Source: CAKAHY01 sp041848045
Lineage (GTDB): Bacteria; Bacillota; Clostridia; Lachnospirales; Lachnospiraceae
Reading direction: 5' to 3'
DNA: 17,904 nt
Assembly: GCA_041848045.1 (NCBI GenBank)
Contig: JBGZHY010000162.1
Span: forward strand, 1 to 17,904
Part shown: positions 6,646-12,947 of the stretch, one piece after another
Position numbering within the stretch: the first letter of the stretch is position 1
Layout: each line of letters begins with the position of its first letter
The notes under the pieces: model-generated
What the model was told of the DNA's origin: nothing
The model's input: only the letters and a program-made list of their open reading frames with translations
The model's database searches: none
Program-made: the position numbers and the translations under genes

Positions 6646-7460
6646 TGCGGCAGAGGACGAAGCCGAAGGCATTATTCTTTGATGTGGACGGCACTCTGGT
6701 GGATGACAAGACCAAGCAGGTACCCCAAAGCGCCATAGCCGCCATTCGGCAGGCAAAGGAGAGGGGACACAGGATATTCATCAATTCCGGCAGAGTGGTA
6801 TCCATGCTGGGACAGGTGGACGACTACATTCCGGTAGACGGTCTGATTTGCGGCTGCGGTACGCACATTATTGTAGAGGGTAAGACCTTGTATGAGCACA
6901 GGGTGCCCCTTGCAGAGGGAAATAAAATCAAAAAAGCGCTGTTAAAGTACAACATCAGCGCTTTTTTGGAGGCAAGGGAGGCGGTGTATATGCCCGCTCC
7001 TCCTTTTTCCTATCCGGATATGGAGCGCCTGTATCGGCTGATATCGCCGATATGTCCGGTAAAGCTGGACGCCTTGCGGGATGAGAGTTACGTATTTGAC
7101 AAGTTCTGTGTAATGTGTGACAGACAGAAACAGGGAGCAGCCCTGGAGGCCTTTGTCAAAGAGGCGGATTATTTTCAGTTTATCGACAGGAGCAGCCACT
7201 TTTTCGAGTTTGTACCGAAGGGACATTCAAAGGGGACTGCCATGGTGAAGGTTTTGGAAGCCATCGGCATTTCTTTGGAGGATACCTGCGTGTTCGGGGA
7301 CAGTATGAATGATGTATCCATGTTCACCTGCGGAGCCGGACACAGAATATTGATGGGAGAGCATGATGCGGGGCTTGAGCGATATGCCAGCTTTGTGACC
7401 GCCCGGGTGATGGAGGACGGCATAGCTTATGCCATGCGGCACTTAAACATTATTGAATAG
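6645..7460 (+). CDS. Cof-type HAD-superfamily phosphatase
   Basis: A 271-residue cytoplasmic hydrolase of HAD subclass IIB. Motif I is FFDVDGTLV with nucleophile D13 and acid/base D15. Motif II is S48 in FINSGR, motif III is K196 in GHSKGTAM, and motif IV is GDSMND at 218-223 with Mg-binding D219 and D223. The C2-type cap lies between motifs II and III. Family members remove phosphate from sugar phosphates, FMN or pyridoxal phosphate; the substrate cannot be predicted. It begins within the stop codon of the foldase gene (TAATG), so it is probably translated by coupling. It is 16 bases ahead of cysE. It is not the GmhB-type heptose bisphosphate phosphatase, which is a smaller HAD class without this cap. 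Confidence 0.92.
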   Translation: MRQRTKPKALFFDVDGTLVDDKTKQVPQSAIAAIRQAKERGHRIFINSGRVVSMLGQVDDYIPVDGLICGCGTHIIVEGKTLYEHRVPLAEGNKIKKALLKYNISAFLEAREAVYMPAPPFSYPDMERLYRLISPICPVKLDALRDESYVFDKFCVMCDRQKQGAALEAFVKEADYFQFIDRSSHFFEFVPKGHSKGTAMVKVLEAIGISLEDTCVFGDSMNDVSMFTCGAGHRILMGEHDAGLERYASFVTARVMEDGIAYAMRHLNIIE

Positions 7461-7476
7461 AATATGGGGTAAGGCG

Positions 7477-8109
7477 ATGATTATCGAGGACATTAAACAG
7501 GATATTGCCGCAATTAAGGAAAGAGATCCGGCGGCAAGGAGCACCATAGAGGTACTGCTTTTGTATCAGGGCTTGCATGCCGTTATTGCGCATCGTTTTG
7601 CCCATTGGTTTTATAAAAGGAAATTCTTTTTTACAGCCAGGTTGATTTCGCAGATAGCCAGATTTTTTACCCTTATCGAGATCCATCCGGGGGCAGTCAT
7701 CGGGAAGGGCATATTGATTGACCACGGTGCAGGCGTGGTTATCGGAGAAACGGCGGTCGTAGGAGATAATTGCACCATCTACCAGGGGGTTACGCTGGGC
7801 GGTGTGGGAACCATGAAGGGGAAAAGACATCCGACCCTGGGCAAAAACGTGACGGTGGGAGCAGGTGCCAAGATACTGGGTTCTTTTGAAGTCGGGGACA
7901 ACAGTAAGATTGCCGCCAACGCCGTGCTGTTAAAGCCGATCGGCACCAATGTGACGGCGGCGGGCATACCGGCAAGACCTGTGAAGGTGGACGGGGTTTC
8001 CATAGCCAGGGAGGAGTGTGTGCAGAAATCCGATTTTGCCAGTGTACAGGAGCAGATAGACGGCTTAAAGCAGAGAATACAGGAGCTGGAAAAGAAGCTG
8101 GAGAAATAA
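7477..8109 (+). CDS. cysE: Serine O-acetyltransferase
   Basis: A 210-residue enzyme that transfers acetyl from acetyl-CoA to L-serine, giving O-acetylserine for cysteine synthesis. I start at ATG 7477 after GGGGTAAGG; an in-frame TTG at 7453 falls inside the HAD stop region. The N-terminal helices hold the family block KERDPAAR at 14-21. From about residue 68 come the hexapeptide repeats of the left-handed beta helix. E68 in IEIHPGA and catalytic H83 in IDHGAGVVIGET are in the usual places, followed by the QGVTLGG block. The C-terminus differs from the short E. coli-type tail: about 25 residues of heptad-like Leu/Ile spacing (EQIDGLKQRIQELEKKLEK) that could form a coiled coil. It is the last gene before a terminator. 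No cysK or sulfur-regulation element is visible, so the link to its operon partners is unclear. Confidence 0.93.
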   Translation: MIIEDIKQDIAAIKERDPAARSTIEVLLLYQGLHAVIAHRFAHWFYKRKFFFTARLISQIARFFTLIEIHPGAVIGKGILIDHGAGVVIGETAVVGDNCTIYQGVTLGGVGTMKGKRHPTLGKNVTVGAGAKILGSFEVGDNSKIAANAVLLKPIGTNVTAAGIPARPVKVDGVSIAREECVQKSDFASVQEQIDGLKQRIQELEKKLEK

Positions 8110-8114
8110 AGAGT

Positions 8115-8146
8115 CAGGCATTGTATTCCGCAGTGCCTGCTTTTTA
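8115..8146 (+). terminator. Intrinsic terminator after cysE
   Basis: CAGGCATTG (8115-8123) pairs with CAGTGCCTG (8131-8139): nine pairs with one wobble and a seven-base loop. It is followed by C and TTTTTA. It starts 6 bases after the stop codon and closes the S1-to-cysE operon. Confidence 0.88.
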
Positions 8147-8163
8147 TTTTCAAGATACAGGCT

Positions 8164-8191
8164 TTGTTTCTACCGGTAAATATGGTACACT
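8164..8191 (+). promoter_or_regulatory. Promoter of the polysaccharide operon
   Basis: TTGTTT at 8164-8169, a 16-base spacer and TACACT at 8186-8191, with TG one base before the -10 (extended -10). It sits between the cysE terminator and hddA and predicts a leader of about 25 bases. I see no long leader structure or obvious operator, so regulation by attenuation at this end looks unlikely. Confidence 0.55.
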
Positions 8192-8221
8192 TAAGCCAAA
8201 TGAAAAAGAAAAGGACAGATT

Positions 8222-9292
8222 ATGATTATACGTTCAAAGGCGCCTCTGCGCATCAGCTTCGGAGGCGGAGGTACGGATGTATCTCCATTCTGTGAAAATC
8301 AAGGGGGAGCCATCATCGGCTCCACCATCAATAAATATGCATATTGTTCACTTGTTCCCCGAGGCGACGACCAGATTATTGTACATTCTCTGGATTTTGA
8401 CATGACCGTAAAATACAATGCGAAAGAAAAGCCGGTTTATGACGGCAAGCTGGACTTGGTCAAGGCGGCGCTGAAGGCGATGCAGATACAAAAGGGCTGT
8501 GAGGTGTATCTGCAATGTGATGCACCGGCAGGCTCCGGTCTGGGAACCAGCTCCACGGTTATGGTGGCTTTGCTGACGACCATAGCAAAGTGGCAGGGCA
8601 AGGAAATGGACAGCTATGAAATGGCAGACCTTGCTTATCAGGTGGAGCGTGAGGATTTGCGGATTTCCGGCGGTTATCAGGACCAGTATGCGGCAACCTT
8701 CGGCGGTTTTAATTTCATTGAGTTTGGCGGAAGAAACAAGGTGGTGGTCAACCCTCTGCGCATCCATAAATCCGTGATCAATGAGCTGCAGTATAATCTT
8801 TTGCTGTGCTATACGGGGAATATCCATATTTCCGCCAACATTATTGATGACCAGGTAAAAAACTATGAAAAAAAGGATCCTTTTGCGGCGATGTGCGAGG
8901 TGAAGGCCCTTGCCTATGCCATGAAAGATGAGCTTTTAAAGGGGAATCTCCACGGCTTCGGCAAGCTTTTGGATTACAGCTGGAAGAGCAAAAAGCGCAT
9001 GAGCAGTAAGATCAGTAATGCGGAAATCGACGCCCTGTATGATACGGCAAAGGCGGCGGGCGCCGTGGGAGGCAAGCTTTTGGGCGCAGGCGGCGGCGGA
9101 TTTTTGCTGCTTTACTGCCCGTACAATTTAAGGCATAGGGTAGCGGCAGCGCTGGAGGCTGCCGGAGGTCAGATTATGGACTGGAATTTTGAGCTGCGGG
9201 GAGCGCAGTCCTGGGTAACCAATGAGGATAGATGGGACTATGACTCCGTCAGGGTACGGATGCCGGATAAAGATTATCATTTTGAAATATAG
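8222..9292 (+). CDS. hddA: D-glycero-alpha-D-manno-heptose 7-phosphate kinase (GHMP kinase)
   Basis: A 356-residue cytoplasmic kinase that phosphorylates C1 of D-glycero-D-manno-heptose 7-phosphate with ATP. The three GHMP motifs are visible: LRISFGGGGTD at 9-19, the ATP loop PAGSGLGTSS at 102-111, and the C-terminal glycine-rich block GAVGGKLLGAGGGG at 280-293. LRISGGYQDQYAATFGG is typical of HddA-type sugar kinases and related L-fucokinase-like proteins. ATG 8222 follows AAAGGA with six-base spacing. Immediately downstream is gmhA, which makes its substrate; that pairing is the main reason for preferring heptose over fucose or another sugar. HddA belongs to the GDP-heptose route, giving the alpha-1,7-bisphosphate, rather than the HldE beta route used for LPS. 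It is the first gene of the operon. Confidence 0.88.
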   Translation: MIIRSKAPLRISFGGGGTDVSPFCENQGGAIIGSTINKYAYCSLVPRGDDQIIVHSLDFDMTVKYNAKEKPVYDGKLDLVKAALKAMQIQKGCEVYLQCDAPAGSGLGTSSTVMVALLTTIAKWQGKEMDSYEMADLAYQVEREDLRISGGYQDQYAATFGGFNFIEFGGRNKVVVNPLRIHKSVINELQYNLLLCYTGNIHISANIIDDQVKNYEKKDPFAAMCEVKALAYAMKDELLKGNLHGFGKLLDYSWKSKKRMSSKISNAEIDALYDTAKAAGAVGGKLLGAGGGGFLLLYCPYNLRHRVAAALEAAGGQIMDWNFELRGAQSWVTNEDRWDYDSVRVRMPDKDYHFEI

Positions 9293-9311
9293 TAAGGAAA
9301 CAGGACAGAGA

Positions 9312-9947
9312 ATGGGAAAACGGATAAAGGAACTGGTGCTGCGTTATCCGCAGCTGTCGGTGATAGAGGAGGATTTGGAGAGCGCCTTTGCTCTGCTGCG
9401 TGATACCTATGAGAGGGGCGGAAAGCTTCTGGTCGGCGGAAACGGCGGCAGTGCGGCGGATGCGGAGCATATCGTCGGGGAATTGATGAAGGGATTTTGC
9501 AAAAGAAGACCCCTGCCGCCGGATATGCGCAAAAGCTTGGAAAGTCGGGACAGGAATCTGGGCCCTGCCCTGGCAAAGAGTCTACAAGGTGCGCTGCAAG
9601 CCATCGCCATTACCGGACACAGCAGCCTGACAACGGCCTTCGGCAATGATGTCAATGCGGATATGGCGTATGCGCAGCAGGTATACGGCTATGGCTGCGA
9701 GAAGGATACCCTGCTTTGCATCTCCACCTCCGGCAACGCCGGAAATCTGCTTTATGCCGCCGTAACCGCCAAGGCAAAGGGCATGCAGGTGCTGACTTTA
9801 AGCGGCAAGGACGGCGGTGCTTTAAAGAGCTGCTCCGATCTTTGCCTCATTGTGCCGGAGTGGGAAACCTTTAAAATACAGGAGCTGCATTTGCCGATAT
9901 ACCACGCCCTTTGTTTGGAGTTGGAAGAATATTTTTTTAAGGAGTAA
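9312..9947 (+). CDS. gmhA: Sedoheptulose 7-phosphate isomerase (SIS domain)
   Basis: A 211-residue cytoplasmic SIS-domain enzyme that converts sedoheptulose 7-phosphate to D-glycero-D-manno-heptose 7-phosphate. ATG 9312 follows AGGACAGAGA; the longer open frame upstream lies inside hddA. The sugar-phosphate loop is VGGNGGSAADAEH at 41-53, with catalytic E57 in the next turn. TSGNAGN is the second phosphate-binding loop. The C-terminal IQELHLPIYH gives Q190 and H198, matching Q172 and H180 of the E. coli enzyme, with H53 and H193 as likely zinc ligands. Compared with E. coli GmhA there are roughly 25 extra residues between about 64 and 95 (PPDMRKSLESRDRN...), a feature I associate with a Gram-positive SIS subfamily. 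It lies 19 bases after hddA and 4 bases before the glycosyltransferase gene. Confidence 0.88.
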   Translation: MGKRIKELVLRYPQLSVIEEDLESAFALLRDTYERGGKLLVGGNGGSAADAEHIVGELMKGFCKRRPLPPDMRKSLESRDRNLGPALAKSLQGALQAIAITGHSSLTTAFGNDVNADMAYAQQVYGYGCEKDTLLCISTSGNAGNLLYAAVTAKAKGMQVLTLSGKDGGALKSCSDLCLIVPEWETFKIQELHLPIYHALCLELEEYFFKE

Positions 9948-9951
9948 GGTT

Positions 9952-10740
9952 ATGCGGCATACTTTCGCCATTTGTGCTTACGGAGATTCGCCCTATCTGG
10001 AGGAATGTATTCGGTCCCTGCAGAGGCAGAGCAGGGCTTCGGATCTGATTTTGTGTACCGCAAGCCCCAGTCCTTACATTCGGAAGGTGGCGGGACGCTA
10101 CGGGCTTCCCCTGTTTGTGAATACGGGAACGACGGGCATTGCGGGGGACTGGAATTTTGCCTATAAAAAAGCCAAAACGGATTTGGTGACCATAGCCCAT
10201 CAGGATGATGTGTACCATAGGGATTACACCAAGACCCTGCTGCGGGCAAAGGCGCTGTATCCGGATATGAGCGTGTTTATGACGGCATCCCGGACGGTGA
10301 AAGGGGAGCTGCCGGTAAGGGACGGAGGAATCGAGCATATCAAGCGTCTGCTTCGTCTGCCGCTGCGCCTTTTTGCCTTGAATCATCTGCCCTTTGTCAA
10401 ACGGCTTGCCCTTTCTTTCGGGAACCCGGTGATTTGTCCGAGTTGCTGTTATGATAAGTCCTTGTGCGGAGAGGACATATTTCCCGAGGGCTTTCATTTT
10501 GTGCTGGACTGGATGACTTTGCTGCGGCTGGCAAAGGACAGGTATCGGTGGATTTGCGTGGAAAAGCCCCTGATACGCTACAGGGTGCATGATTTAAGCG
10601 CCACCAAGGCCTGTATAGACACCGAGCGGCGTCTGAAAGAGGAGCAGGCGGTTTTTGCGGCTTTGTGGGGGAAGACGATAGCCAAACTGATACTATTCTT
10701 TTATAAGGGAGCGTACCGTGCATATCAGTCGGAGGAATGA
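9952..10740 (+). CDS. Family 2 glycosyltransferase
   Basis: A 262-residue cytoplasmic or membrane-associated GT-A enzyme. ATG 9952 follows GGAGTAAGG, which overlaps the end of gmhA; the longer open frame is inside gmhA. Residues 3-90 show the nucleotide-binding fold: AICAYGDSPYLEECIRSLQRQS, then GIAGDWNFAYKKAKTD, then HQDD at 83-86, the metal-binding DxD equivalent. FHFVLDWMTLLRLAK at about 185-198 holds the probable catalytic acid region. IRYRVHDLSAT near the C-terminus is a common end motif in this family. It probably adds a sugar to a lipid-linked intermediate on the cytoplasmic face; the donor is unknown, with heptose being one candidate from the neighbouring genes. Its last 23 bases overlap the next gene in another frame. 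Confidence 0.87.
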   Translation: MRHTFAICAYGDSPYLEECIRSLQRQSRASDLILCTASPSPYIRKVAGRYGLPLFVNTGTTGIAGDWNFAYKKAKTDLVTIAHQDDVYHRDYTKTLLRAKALYPDMSVFMTASRTVKGELPVRDGGIEHIKRLLRLPLRLFALNHLPFVKRLALSFGNPVICPSCCYDKSLCGEDIFPEGFHFVLDWMTLLRLAKDRYRWICVEKPLIRYRVHDLSATKACIDTERRLKEEQAVFAALWGKTIAKLILFFYKGAYRAYQSEE

Positions 10741-12925
10741 AAAAATATATATTGCCCTTTTCGGCATCGGCATGGGTTTGCTCTTGCTTTGGTCCTGCGC
10801 CGAAATCATCCGCAGGACGGGCTTTTGGAAAGATGTGAAGGATGTAAAGACCTTATACATGCTGGGGGAATTTCTGCTGCTGTACCTGCTTTTGCTGGGC
10901 GTATATCTGGGCTGCAAAGGCGTGAAAAGGGTATACGGCTATGCCTTTATTTCTTTCGTGTTTTTATGGCTGCATCAGCTGACGACGGCGTTTGTGGTGA
11001 CGGGGCTGTATGTGCTGGCCTTGTATCTTGCAGGGGAGGTTTTGCTTCTGCCGCTGCGGCGCAAAGAGCTGTCGCTTCGGGAGAGCCCCGTTTTGCATGC
11101 CGTGCAGTCGTTAAGCCTTGGCTGTATGCTGTATATTGTATGCATTTGCCTTTTATCCCTGCTGCATATCGGGCGTCAGGATTTGCTTTTGATATTTACC
11201 CTTTCCTTCGGACTGGTGAGCGGACTTTTATATCTGTACTGCCGAAGGCTGGGGATTTTACCCTTATATTTTGTCAAGCGGCAGGAGGATGAAGGGAGCA
11301 GCGCTCTGTCTTCTTTTTTCCTTTTGCATATTTTGTTTTTGCTCCTTGCGCAGGCAAGTCGTTTGAACGTCAGCCTGGATTATGATTCCCTGCGCTATGC
11401 CTTAAGAACGCCTTATGTGCTGAACAACGGCAGAGGCATATATGAAAATCTGGGACTGGTAAACGCCGTTTATTATTATCCGAAGGGGCTGGAAATTTTG
11501 ACCCTGCCTTTGCATATCGGTGCTTCCTACAGCTTTATACAGGTTTTTTCCTTTCTGTCTTTGCTGGGGGTTCTGTTTGTGGCGTATGAAATCCTGCGGA
11601 CGGAAGGCTCCGCCTTTTCGGCAGGCTTCGGGCTGTGCTTGCTTTGCTTTATGCCGGCGCTGATGAACATGGGTATTTCCGCCAAGACGGATATGATTAC
11701 CCTGTTTTTTCAACTGTCCGCCCTGTTATCCGCCCTGTTATACCTGAAGCGGCGTGAAGGTGAGGCTTACCGCTTCTATCTTGACTTTTTCTGGGGAAGC
11801 CTGCTGTTTACAACGGTGTTTAAGCCGACGGCGCCCTTCTTCTCCGGCATCATCGCTGCGGTATTTTTAGGCTGCTGCCTTTGGAGGGGTCTGCAAAAAG
11901 AGAGTGCTTTGCCCAAATATGTTTTTTGCAAAGAAGTCTTGGTGTTTTGGGGCTTGTGTTTATCCGGCGTGTTTTTGGTGCATTTGCGGACGTATTTGCT
12001 GACGGGACATTTTTTCGGCTCGGTTTTTTCCGGCTTTTGGGAGAAGCTGGGTCTGCATATCCATTATCCTTTTAAAGCCGGCGGCGTGCCGGCGCACGGC
12101 TACGGCAAGCAGGGAGCGGATATGCTGGCGGATTTCGGCAGGCGCTTTTACGGGCTGTTTATCGCCCCTGTGGGCGAGGATATGCTGCATGTTTATATTG
12201 CCTTTGCGGGAAGCGGCATTTTACTGATGTTTTTGTGCAGCCTTGCGGGACTTTTGCAAAAAAGGGCAGCTTCGGGATTTTTACAGGTGCTCAACCTGCT
12301 TTTGTTCCTGTTTACCCTGTATACCCTGCTGAAGCTGTATCAGATTGACGGCAATTATTATCTTTTGTTTTATGTTACGGCAGTTATGGCTTTTGTTTTA
12401 CAGTACGGTGATTTGTTGTGGAGAAGGCGCAGGCTCGTGCTTCCCCTGTTTATTCCCTCCTGCCTTTTTTCTTTTTTATTCATCTGCGTAAGCAGCTGGG
12501 CGGCTGTTTTGGGAAACGGAGGCGTGGAAACCCGCCATTACGGCTATTTGCCTCATGAGGCTTGGTATGCGGATGAATGTGTTTATCGGGGAGAGGGGGA
12601 AATATATGCCTTTTTGGCGCAGAACCCCCGTGCCCGCCTGGTGAGCATGGCTTATCCGCCCCGGGGAATTTTGTTCCCTTTAAGCGCCCAAAGTTATACG
12701 GATATTACGGGAAGCGGCGGAAATGTACGTTTGGTCAAGTATTTGGATGATTTCAAGGCCTTTTTGGATTATGCCGAAACGGATTATATCTATACGGAAG
12801 AAGCCTTTTTGGAGCTGCATCCGAGGGCAAAGGAGATGATCGGATACATGGTGGAGGAACAAAGCGTGGAGCTTTTGTTTACGGCAAGGGATGTGCGCCT
12901 GTATCGCTACATCGGCAGAAAATAA
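10718..12925 (+). CDS. Large polytopic membrane protein, probable GT-C glycosyltransferase (735 aa)
   Basis: I recognise the fold type but not the family. The start is GTG 10718 with AAGGGAG at 10705-10711; it overlaps the GT2 gene by 23 bases, and no better in-frame start is seen. About 12-14 hydrophobic segments fill residues 10-600. After six or seven N-terminal segments, an external loop carries D221-Y-D223-S-L-R-Y, followed by NVSL..YVLNNGRGIY and YYYPKGLEIL. This layout resembles GT-C enzymes, in which an acidic pair in a first large outer loop is catalytic and a polyprenyl-phosphate sugar is the donor. Residues about 600-735 form a soluble tail with ETRHYGYLPHEAW and VRLVKYLDDFKAFLDYAETDYIY. 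The placement of the acidic loop after about 200 residues is later than in classic ArnT/GT39 proteins. It may instead be a Wzy-like polymerase or an acyl- or phosphoglycerol-transferase. Confidence 0.72.
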   Translation: MHISRRNEKIYIALFGIGMGLLLLWSCAEIIRRTGFWKDVKDVKTLYMLGEFLLLYLLLLGVYLGCKGVKRVYGYAFISFVFLWLHQLTTAFVVTGLYVLALYLAGEVLLLPLRRKELSLRESPVLHAVQSLSLGCMLYIVCICLLSLLHIGRQDLLLIFTLSFGLVSGLLYLYCRRLGILPLYFVKRQEDEGSSALSSFFLLHILFLLLAQASRLNVSLDYDSLRYALRTPYVLNNGRGIYENLGLVNAVYYYPKGLEILTLPLHIGASYSFIQVFSFLSLLGVLFVAYEILRTEGSAFSAGFGLCLLCFMPALMNMGISAKTDMITLFFQLSALLSALLYLKRREGEAYRFYLDFFWGSLLFTTVFKPTAPFFSGIIAAVFLGCCLWRGLQKESALPKYVFCKEVLVFWGLCLSGVFLVHLRTYLLTGHFFGSVFSGFWEKLGLHIHYPFKAGGVPAHGYGKQGADMLADFGRRFYGLFIAPVGEDMLHVYIAFAGSGILLMFLCSLAGLLQKRAASGFLQVLNLLLFLFTLYTLLKLYQIDGNYYLLFYVTAVMAFVLQYGDLLWRRRRLVLPLFIPSCLFSFLFICVSSWAAVLGNGGVETRHYGYLPHEAWYADECVYRGEGEIYAFLAQNPRARLVSMAYPPRGILFPLSAQSYTDITGSGGNVRLVKYLDDFKAFLDYAETDYIYTEEAFLELHPRAKEMIGYMVEEQSVELLFTARDVRLYRYIGRK

Positions 12926-12947
12926 AAGACAAAAAAGGAGGACGGCG

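Noticed and set aside
6127..6756. 209-residue minus-strand open frame opposite the foldase and HAD genes
   Set aside because: It spans the junction of two coupled real genes and has no supporting motif or start context.
6645..7460. HAD phosphatase as the missing heptose bisphosphate phosphatase GmhB
   Set aside because: It has a C2-type cap and Cof-family motifs, is longer than GmhB, and belongs to a different operon closed by a terminator before hddA.
8016..8225. 69-residue + strand open frame from cysE through the intergenic gap
   Set aside because: It reads straight through the intrinsic terminator and the hddA promoter and has no ribosome site.
10789..11292. 167-residue + strand open frame inside the 735-residue membrane protein
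   Set aside because: Shadow of the real gene: no ribosome site, no family motif, and the overlapping frame has clear membrane-protein character.
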